From Bacteroidota bacterium (GTDB taxonomy: Bacteria; Bacteroidota; Ignavibacteria; Kapaibacteriales; Kapaibacteriaceae): a DNA stretch of 64,000 nucleotides. Under the pieces are notes generated by a model. It was not told the DNA's origin. It saw only the letters and a program-made list of their open reading frames with translations, and did not search any database. The stretch covers positions 808,117 through 872,116 of the forward strand of contig JAFDZT010000004.1 of NCBI GenBank assembly GCA_018266735.1, in the 5' to 3' direction. The position numbers and the translations under genes are program-made. Position 1 is the first letter of the stretch, and each line of letters opens with the position of its first letter. Of the stretch, positions 1 through 8,548 are shown piece by piece.

Positions 1-509
1 TCTGCCTTCATAGCAGCACAGTTCTTGCGGATGCGCTCGGCCACAGTATCGGTGCTCCATTGCACGCCGTGGACAACGTCGATATGCGGTCCGCTGAAGC
101 CGATCAGATAGAAGCCGCCATCGGTGGCAGGCCCCATCACGACATCGGCTGTGTCGAGCGCTGCGTCGGCCTGCCGAAGGAGGTCGGCACGGAGATGCGG
201 CGTATCCGTCCCGATGATGATGACGCGATCGTCCTCATCAAAGCCCGTCATCATGGCATTCACGATGCGTGCTCCGAGATCAGGACCGCGTTGCGGAAAG
301 GTCGTTGCTCCGAGCCAGGCTTCGACGCGCTCGCATTCCTCGTCGATGTCGCAGGCGATCATGGCATCGAGTCCACTCTGCCCTACCACCTTCATCGTTT
401 CCTCTGCCAATCGACGGTAGACGGCGAGTGCGCGCTCATTGCCGAGGGTGGCCGCAAGGCGGGTCTTCACGTTGCCGAGAATGGGTGCACGTGCGAAGAC
501 CACGATCAT
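1..509 (-). CDS. TIGR04282-type arsenosugar biosynthesis glycosyltransferase (DUF2064), 3' end cut by window edge
   Basis: The minus-strand reading starts MIVVFARAPILGNVKTRL, the N-terminal pattern of the DUF2064/TIGR04282 nucleotide-diphospho-sugar transferase-like family. Further on it has GTDTPHLRADLL and GPATDGGFYLIG, which match conserved family blocks. About 169 codons are visible and the C-terminus lies left of the window. The start ATG (507-509) overlaps the ArsS stop as ATGA, so the two are probably translationally coupled. Family members sit in arsenosugar clusters and are thought to attach or process the sugar on the dimethylarsinoyl nucleoside. That role is inferred from context and family name; the exact reaction cannot be read from sequence. 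Confidence 0.85.
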   Translation of the reverse strand, partial: MIVVFARAPILGNVKTRLAATLGNERALAVYRRLAEETMKVVGQSGLDAMIACDIDEECERVEAWLGATTFPQRGPDLGARIVNAMMTGFDEDDRVIIIGTDTPHLRADLLRQADAALDTADVVMGPATDGGFYLIGFSGPHIDVVHGVQWSTDTVAERIRKNCAAMKA

Positions 510-1567
510 GCGATCTGTCCTCCGCACGACGAACCCGCTCCGGCCGTACATCCATAGCAATGTTGATTCACCACGATGGTGCGATCGCGGAGTGCTTCGA
601 GGTCGACGTTCAAGATCGAACGCGACGCTGCAACGGCCACCGGAAGATCGAGCATCTGATTGAAGTCGCAATCATACAATGCACCGTCCCACCCCACCGA
701 GAGCGTGTTCCGACACATCACGCCTGCTGCTGCCGCAGGGTTGAAGGCGTTGACGAGCTTTTCCATGTAGGCTTGGTAGTTGCCACTGTCGACAAGGAAT
801 TCGAGGAAACGCGAGATCGGCATGTTCGTGATGCAGATCAGATTGTTGAAGACCACGCCATGCTTGCGATGCAGTTCGCGCTTGAAGTCGGCCTCCAGAG
901 CCGCTTGCGGTCCGGGAAGCAGGGCGCCCACCGGATTATAGACAAGGTCGAATCGAAGTCCGCTCCCCTCCTGTCCGTACCCAACAGCATTGAGCATGGC
1001 CATGGCGCGCATGGAATCATCGTAGACCCCTGCGCCGCGCTGCCGATCGGTGTGGCGGGCATCGTAGAATGGAAGTGACGAGACCACGTGGACCTGATGA
1101 TCGCGGAAGAACTCCGGCAGATCGTGGTACTTCGGATTGGCCACGATGATCGTGAGGTTGCATCGCACCATGATCTTCTTGCCGAGGGCGTGGATCTCTT
1201 GCACGAACCATCGGAAGTCGGGATTCATCTCGGGTGCACCACCGGTGAGATCGACGGTGACGTCGCCAAGTGTTGCAAGTACGTCGAGACAGGCCTGCAT
1301 TGTGGCGCGCGTCATGATCTCCTTGCGGTCGGGACCAGCGTCGACGTGACAGTGTCTGCACGCCTGATTGCACATCTTGCCAAGGTTGACCTGGAAGATC
1401 TCCAGAGCCGTCGGGCGCAGCGGATACAGGTCGGCCTTGCGCAGTGCATCGGCAAAGCGCGGGAGTGCCGACGCGTCGGCGGTGGTGGTGTTCAAGACCT
1501 TGAGTTGGAGATCCGCATGGGAAAGGTCGTTCCCGCGGGATCGAAGAGACGTTGTTGCGAGTGCCAT
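506..1567 (-). CDS. arsS: Arsenosugar biosynthesis radical SAM protein ArsS
   Basis: This 353-residue protein has the radical SAM cluster motif CNQACRHC at about residues 68-75, followed by TGGAPEMNPDF, as in the ArsS/DUF3641 family. The C-terminal half has further cysteines (MCRNTLSVGWDGALYDCDF and the tail CYGCTAGAGSSC) typical of the SPASM-like extension of this family. ArsS uses SAM to join the adenosyl group to dimethylarsenite, giving 5'-deoxy-5'-dimethylarsinoyl-adenosine, the arsenosugar precursor. It lies 7 bases after the CMD-family gene and overlaps the glycosyltransferase start. No ArsM arsenite methyltransferase is in the window. Family call is firm; arsenic substrate in this organism is inferred. 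Confidence 0.92.
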   Translation of the reverse strand: MALATTSLRSRGNDLSHADLQLKVLNTTTADASALPRFADALRKADLYPLRPTALEIFQVNLGKMCNQACRHCHVDAGPDRKEIMTRATMQACLDVLATLGDVTVDLTGGAPEMNPDFRWFVQEIHALGKKIMVRCNLTIIVANPKYHDLPEFFRDHQVHVVSSLPFYDARHTDRQRGAGVYDDSMRAMAMLNAVGYGQEGSGLRFDLVYNPVGALLPGPQAALEADFKRELHRKHGVVFNNLICITNMPISRFLEFLVDSGNYQAYMEKLVNAFNPAAAAGVMCRNTLSVGWDGALYDCDFNQMLDLPVAVAASRSILNVDLEALRDRTIVVNQHCYGCTAGAGSSCGGQIA

Positions 1568-1574
1568 CGGTCCG

Positions 1575-1907
1575 TTACATCATGAGTTCTTTTGCCTTGT
1601 TCATCATCATCGTGCTGTGCACGAGCGACGCACCACCACGAATGGCGGCACCCACGTGCACGGCCTCCATCATCATTTCTTCCGTAGCGCCCTTCTCCAG
1701 CGAGTCGGTCGTATAGGCGTCGATGCAGTACGGACATTGCACCACGTGCGCCACGGCCAGGGCGATGAGAGACTTCTCGCGTTGCGTGAGCGCACCCTCT
1801 GCGAACACCGCACCATAATAGTCGAAGAACTTCTTCCCAAGCTCTTCTTGGAACTCAACGATGTTGCCGAATTTGGCCAGGTCTGCGGGGTTGTAATAGG
1901 ATGACAT
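1575..1907 (-). CDS. Arsenosugar-associated carboxymuconolactone decarboxylase / AhpD-like protein
   Basis: A 110-residue AhpD/CMD-fold protein with the redox-type motif CPYCIDAYT and the conserved stretch LTQREKSLIALAVAHV. This CMD subfamily is commonly found next to ArsS in arsenosugar loci and is presumed to act as a peroxidase-like or thiol-redox partner; its biochemical role is not settled. The start at MSSYYNP (1905-1907) is preferred because family proteins begin near this point and GAGG precedes it; an in-frame ATG at 1938-1940 would add 11 residues. It is the first gene of the cassette, with a possible -7 box (TATATTTG on the minus strand) at 1955-1962. Confidence 0.85.
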   Translation of the reverse strand: MSSYYNPADLAKFGNIVEFQEELGKKFFDYYGAVFAEGALTQREKSLIALAVAHVVQCPYCIDAYTTDSLEKGATEEMMMEAVHVGAAIRGGASLVHSTMMMNKAKELMM

Positions 1908-1954
1908 GCTGCCTCGAAATGGAAAGGTGATTGCGTGCATTCATGATCGAACAA

Positions 1955-1962
1955 CAAATATA
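1955..1962 (-). promoter_or_regulatory. Putative -7 box (TATATTTG) of the arsenosugar operon
   Basis: On the minus strand this reads TATATTTG, a full match to the Bacteroidota -7 consensus TAnnTTTG, 47 bases before the preferred start of the CMD-family gene. I found no TTG at the ideal 19-base spacing, so support rests on the -7 box and its position in the divergent gap. Confidence 0.45.
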
Positions 1963-2050
1963 TCCCTTCGAAGTTCCGCACTTGTAACCAACGTCGAAGG
2001 ACGGGAATATTGACCCGTTACGGCGCTTGGGGTTGTTGAACGGAGGACAC

Positions 2051-3631
2051 ATGGCAGCATTGGATACGTACACCGGTCCGTGGACGCGGCGAGAGGCCGC
2101 TCATTTGGTCCGGCGAACCATGTTCGGACTACGTCCGGAAGACGTCACCACGGCTCTCGCCGGAACCGTGAGCGAGGCCGTCGACAAACTCCTTGCCTCC
2201 TCGCCACCTCCCACGGACCCGATCGCCTATACCAATTCCGGGGCCGTCACAGCCGGGAATGAATGGATGAAGGCCTCGTACGATTCGGGCACGGATGCGC
2301 AACGCGTGACGTTCGCGCAGTCGTGGTGGATCGACATCATGCTGCAACAAGGTTTTACACTGCGTGAGAAGATGACACTCTTCTGGGCCAATCATCTTGC
2401 CACCGGCTCGAACACCGTCAAGGATGCGCGTTACATCGCCCAGCAGAACATCTATCTGCGAGCGAATGCCTTTGGCAACATCAAGACGATCGTTCGCGAC
2501 ATCACCTTCGACCCTGCCATGCTTCGCTATCTGAGTGGCAACACCAACACCAAGAAGCAGCCGAACGAGAACTATGCACGTGAACTCCAGGAACTCTTCA
2601 CCATTGGGAAGGGACCGGAGATCCAGCCAGGCAACTACACGAACTATACCGAAGCAGACGTGAAGGCCGCTGCCCGTGTGCTCACGGGTTGGACAGATGA
2701 TGCCACCACGCGGACGGCGAAGTTCAACGCAGGGAATCACGACACGTCCGACAAAACATTCTCAGCCGCCTACGGCAATACGGTGATCAAGGGCGGCAAG
2801 GATGAAGCGGGCGCACGACGTGAGATCGACGATCTGCTTGCCATGATCTTCGCACAACCGGCCACAGCGCTCTTCCTCGTTCGCAAGCTCTATCGGTTCT
2901 TTGTGGATTACAAGATCTCGGAGACAACGGAAGCAACGGTAATCGTTCCATTGGCCGATCTGCTTCGCAGCAACAACTACGATGTGAAACCGGTTCTCCG
3001 CGCACTGTTCACGAGCACGCACTTCTACGACACGGAACGCATTGGCTGCATGATCAAGCCACCTATCGATCTCGTGCTCGGCGTGGTGCGCACGTTCCAA
3101 CCACCCGATCTCTTCCCGGCAGAGAAGAACAAGATGCACTGGGCCTATCGCACGTTGCGCAAGACCATGGCCACAGCGCAACAGGACCTGTTCAATCCGC
3201 CGAATGTGGCCGGATGGCCCGCCTATTATCAGGAGCCGTTCTTCCACGAGATCTGGATCAATGCCGATACGTTGCAGAAACGCGTGAAGTACACGAACGA
3301 CCTGAGCTCTGACGGATACTTGCTTGACGAGGCCTATGAGAAAAGCTATATCGACGAGATCTATGCGGCATCGCTCGTGAGCGAGCCCGGTGTGATCACC
3401 ACGCTCATCACCGAATGGGCCTTCCTGCTCTTCCCTGTTCCGCTGAACGACAGTCAGATCGAGGCTTGCAAGAACGTCGTCCTCTCCGGTCTGCCGGACT
3501 ATGAATGGTCCGTCGAATGGGGCGACTACGTCAACGACCCGACCAACGACGCGAAGCTGCAGCCGGTGCGCACGAAGCTGCGTGCCCTTCTGCGTTTTAT
3601 GATGGGTATGGCCGAACATCAGATCTGTTAA
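2051..3631 (+). CDS. DUF1800 family protein
   Basis: A 526-residue protein of the DUF1800 family. It has WTRREAAHLVRRTMFG near the N-terminus, then LREKMTLFWANHLATG, a YARELQELFTIG block and ARVLTGWT, all typical of the family. The start ATG at 2051 is chosen over the upstream TTG at 2027 because GGAGG stands just before it. DUF1800 genes nearly always precede a DUF1501 gene, as here with a 10-base gap, so the two products are thought to work together at or outside the cell envelope. No obvious signal peptide is seen. The molecular function is unknown. Confidence 0.9.
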   Translation: MAALDTYTGPWTRREAAHLVRRTMFGLRPEDVTTALAGTVSEAVDKLLASSPPPTDPIAYTNSGAVTAGNEWMKASYDSGTDAQRVTFAQSWWIDIMLQQGFTLREKMTLFWANHLATGSNTVKDARYIAQQNIYLRANAFGNIKTIVRDITFDPAMLRYLSGNTNTKKQPNENYARELQELFTIGKGPEIQPGNYTNYTEADVKAAARVLTGWTDDATTRTAKFNAGNHDTSDKTFSAAYGNTVIKGGKDEAGARREIDDLLAMIFAQPATALFLVRKLYRFFVDYKISETTEATVIVPLADLLRSNNYDVKPVLRALFTSTHFYDTERIGCMIKPPIDLVLGVVRTFQPPDLFPAEKNKMHWAYRTLRKTMATAQQDLFNPPNVAGWPAYYQEPFFHEIWINADTLQKRVKYTNDLSSDGYLLDEAYEKSYIDEIYAASLVSEPGVITTLITEWAFLLFPVPLNDSQIEACKNVVLSGLPDYEWSVEWGDYVNDPTNDAKLQPVRTKLRALLRFMMGMAEHQIC

Positions 3632-3641
3632 GGAGCAACAC

Positions 3642-5213
3642 ATGAAACGCAGAGACTTCATCAAGGGCACGGCCCCTGCCGCCCTCCTTCCATTTCTGAT
3701 CAACGGGTATGCGGTGAGCGCCTACCGTCCATCACCCTTGCTGCAGGCACTTGAGCAATCGGCATGCGACGATCACATCCTCGTCCTCATTCAATTGAAT
3801 GGCGGCAACGACGGATTGAATACCGTGATCCCGCTCGACAACTATGCGCTCTACAATGCGGCGCGTACGAACATTGCCATTGCCGAGAACACCGTGTTGA
3901 AGCTCACGAACGAAGTGGGTCTCCATCCGCAGATGACGCAGATGCAACAGATGTTCGCCAACGGACAATTGCGCGTGATCAATGGCGTTGGCTATCCGAC
4001 GCCGAACTACTCGCACTTCCGATCAACGGATATATGGTTGACGGCATCGGACTATGACCAGGTGATCGAGACCGGTTGGATGGGACGCTTCCTCGACTAT
4101 CAGTATCCGGGTTTCCCTGAGAACTACCCGAATCCCGCCATGCCGGACCCGTTGGCAATACAGATCGGGTCGGTGATCTCGGGAGGGCTCGAAGGACCGA
4201 AGGCCAACATGGGTATGGCCTTCACCGATCCGACCACATACTTCAACATCGTGAACGGTCGCACGCCCGTGCCGATCGGACAACGCGCCGGAGAGGAGCT
4301 CGACTTCGTGCGCAAGATCGGCGTGCAGATCGAGCAGTTCGCCACTCCCGTGAAGGCAGCCGCTGCAAAGGCGAAGAACAAGAGCACGTTGTATCCGACG
4401 GCCAAGACCAATCCGCTGGCAGACCAATTGAAGATCGTGGCACAATTGATCGCAGGCGGATTGAAGACGCGCATCTATGTGGTGAATCTGAGCGGGTTCG
4501 ATACGCACTCGTATCAGACCACAGGCGGCGCCGGCAGCCCAACGCCGCATGGCACGTTGCTCAGTCAGCTCAGCGTTGCCGTGAATGCGTTTCAAGACGA
4601 CCTGAAGCTGCTCGGCATTCAAGACAGAGTGCTTGGCATGACGTTCTCGGAATTCGGTCGTCGCATCAAGAGCAACTCCAGCGGCGGCACCGATCATGGC
4701 GCGGCGGCTCCACTGTTCGTGTTCGGAACGAACGTTGTGAGCGGCGTGCTGGGCTCGACGCCCGACATTCCCACGTCGGTCTCTCCCGAAGACAACGTAC
4801 CGATGCAGTTCGACTTCCGATCTGTCTACGCTTCGCTGCTCAAGGATTGGTTCTGTGTTCCGCAACAAGCGATCTCGGATCTCTTGTATCGCGACTTCCC
4901 GCTACTCTCCATCGTGAAGGGTGGCTCGCCCACATCGATCTTCGATGAAGTGGTCGACCGACATGCCGGACTCACGGTATCACCACATCCGGTCGAGCAC
5001 TCGTGCACGATCTCGATGAACGCACCGCAAGGAGCCTACAGAATGTCGATGTTCGATGGAACGGGTCGCGAGATTGCTGTGATCTCGGAAGGCACTACTT
5101 CCGGAGGCGCTATGCAGCTACCGTACACGATGTCGGCATTCTCCTCCGGCACATACTACATCCGGCTACAGCACAGCAAGGGAGTGGCCATGCTTCCGGT
5201 GATCAAGCAGTGA
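3642..5213 (+). CDS. DUF1501 secreted protein with T9SS-type C-terminal domain
   Basis: A 523-residue partner of the preceding DUF1800 protein. The N-terminus MKRRDFIKGTAPAALL has a twin-arginine-like motif and a hydrophobic segment, suggesting Tat export. The body has family blocks such as IQLNGGNDGLNTVIP, GFDTHSYQT and FSEFGRRIKSNSSGGTDHG, recalling the sulfatase-like fold of DUF1501. The last 75 residues (CTISMNAP..YRMSMFDGTGRE..SGTYYIRL) look like a Por/type IX secretion sorting domain. The gene overlaps the convergent membrane-protein gene by 11 bases. Function beyond export is unknown. Confidence 0.9.
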   Translation: MKRRDFIKGTAPAALLPFLINGYAVSAYRPSPLLQALEQSACDDHILVLIQLNGGNDGLNTVIPLDNYALYNAARTNIAIAENTVLKLTNEVGLHPQMTQMQQMFANGQLRVINGVGYPTPNYSHFRSTDIWLTASDYDQVIETGWMGRFLDYQYPGFPENYPNPAMPDPLAIQIGSVISGGLEGPKANMGMAFTDPTTYFNIVNGRTPVPIGQRAGEELDFVRKIGVQIEQFATPVKAAAAKAKNKSTLYPTAKTNPLADQLKIVAQLIAGGLKTRIYVVNLSGFDTHSYQTTGGAGSPTPHGTLLSQLSVAVNAFQDDLKLLGIQDRVLGMTFSEFGRRIKSNSSGGTDHGAAAPLFVFGTNVVSGVLGSTPDIPTSVSPEDNVPMQFDFRSVYASLLKDWFCVPQQAISDLLYRDFPLLSIVKGGSPTSIFDEVVDRHAGLTVSPHPVEHSCTISMNAPQGAYRMSMFDGTGREIAVISEGTTSGGAMQLPYTMSAFSSGTYYIRLQHSKGVAMLPVIKQ

Positions 5214-5859
5214 TGCGTCGTGCAGTGGGACGTGTGAAGATCACGCCCACGAGCACGGCCAGCACTGCAGCGTCGACGAGCACAAGCCCGGGCATGCTGC
5301 CAACACTTGAGGTCACAGTGATCACAGTCGGATAGAGCACAAGGAGAATGGCGGCGAGGACGAAGCTTGCATAGCCGATCGTTGCCATGCGCCCAGATGC
5401 AACGCGTACTGTGTTTCGTGCCATGAGCAGGGCGGGAAGGGCGATGAAGTTCGCCACGGCGAATGCGTTCATGAGCACGAACATCGACCCGACCTCTTCG
5501 TTGTCGCGCAACATGATCGGCAGCCAATTCATGAAGATGCCCAGTGCACAGATCGCTGCAAGTACCAACCACAGACCCTGACTGAAGTACTTGCGCGTGA
5601 GCGCATAGCCCACCACACATCCGCACGTGCGGATCCACGCCACCCAGGCCATGTTGCCGGGAATGAACTGCATTCCCGCTTGTGTGTGCGCCCACTCCAG
5701 CACGGCCTGTCCGCCAACCACGAGGATGGCGGCCACGAGCAATGGGGTGTCCATCACGTCCACGGATCCTCGACGTCGCTGGAGCACGATGTAGCTTCCC
5801 AAGACCATGCCGAGGAGAGGTAGCAACACAATGACACCCACTGTGAACGCGATCATCAT
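5203..5859 (-). CDS. Multi-pass membrane protein, unknown function
   Basis: This 218-residue hydrophobic protein has roughly six or seven predicted membrane spans, for example at residues 3-24, 38-55, 98-115, 131-150, 162-182 and 190-210. I recognise no family motif and no enzyme signature. Its start overlaps the stop of the upstream CDF exporter gene by 4 bases (ATGA), so it is the last gene of a cdsA-CDF-membrane protein operon. The overlap with the exporter gene is suggestive of co-expression only; no functional link can be claimed. Confidence 0.7.
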   Translation of the reverse strand: MMIAFTVGVIVLLPLLGMVLGSYIVLQRRRGSVDVMDTPLLVAAILVVGGQAVLEWAHTQAGMQFIPGNMAWVAWIRTCGCVVGYALTRKYFSQGLWLVLAAICALGIFMNWLPIMLRDNEEVGSMFVLMNAFAVANFIALPALLMARNTVRVASGRMATIGYASFVLAAILLVLYPTVITVTSSVGSMPGLVLVDAAVLAVLVGVIFTRPTARRITA

Positions 5860-6779
5860 GTGCTACGCTCTTCACAGTTACCACAAGCATGGTCGAAGCC
5901 GGGAGACTCCACTTGTACGGTGGTGTGATCGATATCGAACTGCCTCTTCATCACCGATTGCACGGTGAGCACCACTTCGTCGCTCGGATGTTCGCTCACC
6001 ACATGCACAGTGGCCGTGTAGTCCTTCGATCCTAGCTGCCACACATGCACGTCGTGCACGTTGATCACGTTCGCCTCGCTCAACAATGCCGTGCGCACTT
6101 GCTCGGGCGAGATGTGCTCGGGTGCCGACTCCATCAGGATCACACTAGCGTTCTTGATCACTCGCACTGCACCTCGAATGATCACGGCAGCGATCAACAG
6201 CGAGATCAACGGATCGATCCATTGCCAGTCCGTCACCGAGAGGATGATGGCAGCGATGATCACGCCGGCACTCGAGAGCAGATCCGTCATCACATGCAGA
6301 TAGGCGCTTCGTGTGGTGATGTGCTCGCTGCGATGCAGATACAAGGCACTGATGCCATTGGCCACAAAACCAACAATGGCGATCACGAGCATCGAGTCGG
6401 CGTGCACATGCTCTGGCGACGCAAAACGACGCACCGCCTCAATGATGATGTAGACACAGATGCCGAGAAGGAGGAAGCCGTTGGTAAGGGCGGCAAGGAT
6501 CTCGATGCGCCGCATGCCGAAGGTGAATCGAATGTCGTTCTTCTCGCGCGCGCGGGCCGCAATGCGCAGTCCGGCAAAAGCGATCACGAGCGATGCGAGG
6601 TCCACGAACACATGTCCTGCGTCGGACAGCAGTGCCAACGATCCCGAGATGAATCCACCCACCACTTGCGCGATGAAGACCGTGCCCGTGAGAAGCATGG
6701 CAATGCGGAGTGGACGGATATCGCGGTGCTCGTGGACGTGTGCATGGTCATGTCCGTGATGATGATGATGTCCACTCAT
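5856..6779 (-). CDS. Cation diffusion facilitator, probable zinc/cadmium exporter (CzcD/ZitB type)
   Basis: A 307-residue CDF transporter. The N-terminal tail is very histidine-rich (HHHHHGHDHAHVHEH), then come six membrane spans. The metal-site pairs are visible as SDAGHVFVD in helix 2 and HVMTDLLSS in helix 5; this His-Asp/His-Asp arrangement is the zinc-selective type. The C-terminal cytoplasmic domain (VNVHDVHVWQLGS and a final region with HACGNC) is also typical. It exports divalent metal from cytoplasm to periplasm by proton antiport. Its start overlaps the end of cdsA by 4 bases. Confidence 0.92.
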   Translation of the reverse strand: MSGHHHHHGHDHAHVHEHRDIRPLRIAMLLTGTVFIAQVVGGFISGSLALLSDAGHVFVDLASLVIAFAGLRIAARAREKNDIRFTFGMRRIEILAALTNGFLLLGICVYIIIEAVRRFASPEHVHADSMLVIAIVGFVANGISALYLHRSEHITTRSAYLHVMTDLLSSAGVIIAAIILSVTDWQWIDPLISLLIAAVIIRGAVRVIKNASVILMESAPEHISPEQVRTALLSEANVINVHDVHVWQLGSKDYTATVHVVSEHPSDEVVLTVQSVMKRQFDIDHTTVQVESPGFDHACGNCEERST

Positions 6780-7654
6780 CGCAACGACGGCACCAATGTG
6801 AGGAGGGCTGCATAGATCACGAGCATCGGGGCAACGAAGAGCACACTATCGAATCGGTCGAGCACACCGCCATGTCCGGGGATCAGTTGCGAACTGTCCT
6901 TCACCTCGGCATCGCGCTTCAACCAGCTCTCGGCGAAGTCGCCAAGCTGTCCGCCCACGCCAACGATAAGACCACAGATCAAACCATGATGCAGTTCAAG
7001 AGAAGGCATGAACCACATGGCGCCGAACCCGAACGTTGCAATGCTGGCGATCATGCCGGCGATACTGCCCTCCCACGATTTCTTCGGACTCACGCGCGGG
7101 AAGATCTTATGTCGACCGATGGCCATTCCAACGAAGTAGGCCATCGAGTCGCACATCCACACGCTCACGAACATGATGGCGACGAAACGAAATCCGAGAT
7201 CGCCGGTAGTATCGATCGATAGTGTTCCGTCCAGTTGAAACTGTCGGAGATAGATCAATGAGGCAAAGCCCAGACCTACGTAGACGATCCCCATGAGCGT
7301 GGTGCTCACATTGTACAGAGCTTGCGGTTTGTTTCGCCACATCTCGATCATCAACGTCATCACCGACGTGGCCATCAGCGCGGGAACCATCAGCATGAGC
7401 CACCGTACGCTCCACGGTTGGGTCGGGTCGACGAACAACGATGCCAACAGCGTGACCGCTATACCACCCCCGACGCCCACGACCTTGTTCGGCGACGAGC
7501 CCTTGACGGTGCCAAGGTTGTAGAACTCCAGCAGTCCGGCAACACTCAGTGCCATCATCAAGAGGTTGAACACCCATCCGCCCAGGTACAGCGAACCCAG
7601 CATGAGCGGAATGGCCACAACGGCCGTGAGGATGCGAATGGTCATGTTCTTCAT
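6776..7654 (-). CDS. cdsA: Phosphatidate cytidylyltransferase
   Basis: A 292-residue integral membrane enzyme that converts phosphatidic acid and CTP to CDP-diacylglycerol, the branch point of phospholipid synthesis. It has multiple hydrophobic spans, the block SPKKSWEGSIAGM, and the CDS signature LKRDAEVKDSSQLIPGHGG followed by VLDRFDS. A -7 box (TAACTTTG on the minus strand) ends only 4 bases before the ATG, so the mRNA may be leaderless. The ATG at 7652-7654 gives MKNMTIRIL; a second ATG 9 bases in is an alternative. Confidence 0.95.
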   Translation of the reverse strand: MKNMTIRILTAVVAIPLMLGSLYLGGWVFNLLMMALSVAGLLEFYNLGTVKGSSPNKVVGVGGGIAVTLLASLFVDPTQPWSVRWLMLMVPALMATSVMTLMIEMWRNKPQALYNVSTTLMGIVYVGLGFASLIYLRQFQLDGTLSIDTTGDLGFRFVAIMFVSVWMCDSMAYFVGMAIGRHKIFPRVSPKKSWEGSIAGMIASIATFGFGAMWFMPSLELHHGLICGLIVGVGGQLGDFAESWLKRDAEVKDSSQLIPGHGGVLDRFDSVLFVAPMLVIYAALLTLVPSLR

Positions 7655-7658
7655 CCTG

Positions 7659-7666
7659 CAAAGTTA
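7659..7666 (-). promoter_or_regulatory. -7 box of cdsA (TAACTTTG)
   Basis: Minus-strand TAACTTTG matches TAnnTTTG and lies 4 bases from the cdsA start codon. It interleaves with the opposite-facing box at 7675-7682. Confidence 0.55.
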
Positions 7667-7674
7667 GCCTTTCC

Positions 7675-7682
7675 TATCTTCG
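7675..7682 (+). promoter_or_regulatory. -7 box (TATCTTCG) of the hydroxyacyl-CoA dehydrogenase-like gene
   Basis: TATCTTCG is a one-base variant (TTCG) of the -7 consensus and lies 3 bases before the ATG at 7686. Transcription would start at or within the start codon. Confidence 0.5.
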
Positions 7683-7685
7683 CAT

Positions 7686-8546
7686 ATGGCCATTTATGAA
7701 TTGAATCCCGATGCGCTGAATGTGTTGCTCACCGGCGAAGCCGACGTGGTCGTCGAGTTCGCCCATGTGCTCACCTCCCGCAACATTCCCTTCTCCATCC
7801 TCCCGCTCATGGACGAGATCGATGAGCTCGACATGGAGTTCCCCGATATGGACCTTGACGGCGAGGCGCTTGCATTCAATGCCGACGTTTTCGGTGCGTT
7901 CGCCTCGCGAGTGATCGAAGATCTTCGTGCGCAGCCCGGTGCCTTCACGCACATCATCGATCTCTCGTTCGTGAATCCGTTCGACCGAAAGATCACGCTG
8001 GAGATCGCCGCCTCGGTGAATCCGCGTGCCACCGTGCTTGCCTCGACCCTCACCGGTACGGCCACGGAGCTCGGCTTGATGTCGAACACGCCTACCCGCA
8101 TCGTCGGCATCGGCGTTGTGCCCTCGCTCATGTCGACCACAACGCTCATGGAGTACGCGCCCGGACTGAACACATCGGCAGAGCATACGGCACGCGCACA
8201 CACCTTCTTGCAAACGCTTGGCTATACACCCGAGCGCGTCGAGGACCGCGTCGCCCTCGTCCACATGCGCGTCCTTGCCACCCTCATCAACGAGGCCGCC
8301 TTTGCCGTGATGGAAGGTGTTGCTACACCGGCCGATATCGACCAGGCCATGAAGCTCGGCACCAACTACCCCAAGGGATTGCTGGAGTGGGCAGACGAGA
8401 TCGGCATTCCCATCGTCACCCTCGTCCTCGAATCGCTCTATCGCGAGTACCAACAAGAACGCTACCGCCCGTGCGTGCTCCTCAAACAGTACATGAGGGC
8501 AGGCTGGAATGGCAAGGCGGCAGGGAGAGGGTTCTACACGTATTGA
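7686..8546 (+). CDS. Degenerate 3-hydroxyacyl-CoA dehydrogenase-like protein
   Basis: The 286-residue protein aligns in architecture with 3-hydroxybutyryl-CoA dehydrogenases. The C-terminal helical domain is clear (VALVHMRVLATLINEAAFAV, GVATPADIDQAMKLGTNYPKG, GRGFYTY). The N-terminal part lacks the GxGxxG NAD-binding loop, and the place where active enzymes have a GxHFxNP block with the catalytic histidine reads GIGVVPS. It is therefore probably not a dehydrogenase by the usual mechanism. It may bind acyl-CoA or have a structural role; this is inference. The HAD phosphatase gene follows directly. Confidence 0.75.
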   Translation: MAIYELNPDALNVLLTGEADVVVEFAHVLTSRNIPFSILPLMDEIDELDMEFPDMDLDGEALAFNADVFGAFASRVIEDLRAQPGAFTHIIDLSFVNPFDRKITLEIAASVNPRATVLASTLTGTATELGLMSNTPTRIVGIGVVPSLMSTTTLMEYAPGLNTSAEHTARAHTFLQTLGYTPERVEDRVALVHMRVLATLINEAAFAVMEGVATPADIDQAMKLGTNYPKGLLEWADEIGIPIVTLVLESLYREYQQERYRPCVLLKQYMRAGWNGKAAGRGFYTY

Positions 8547-8548
8547 GC

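Noticed and set aside
5203-5213. Frameshift at the joint of the DUF1501 and membrane-protein genes
   Set aside because: It is a simple convergent overlap of 11 bases; both proteins end naturally.
6045-6815. A 256-codon plus-strand frame opposite the CDF exporter
   Set aside because: Rich in His, Arg and Asp from antisense reading; the minus strand has complete CDF motifs.
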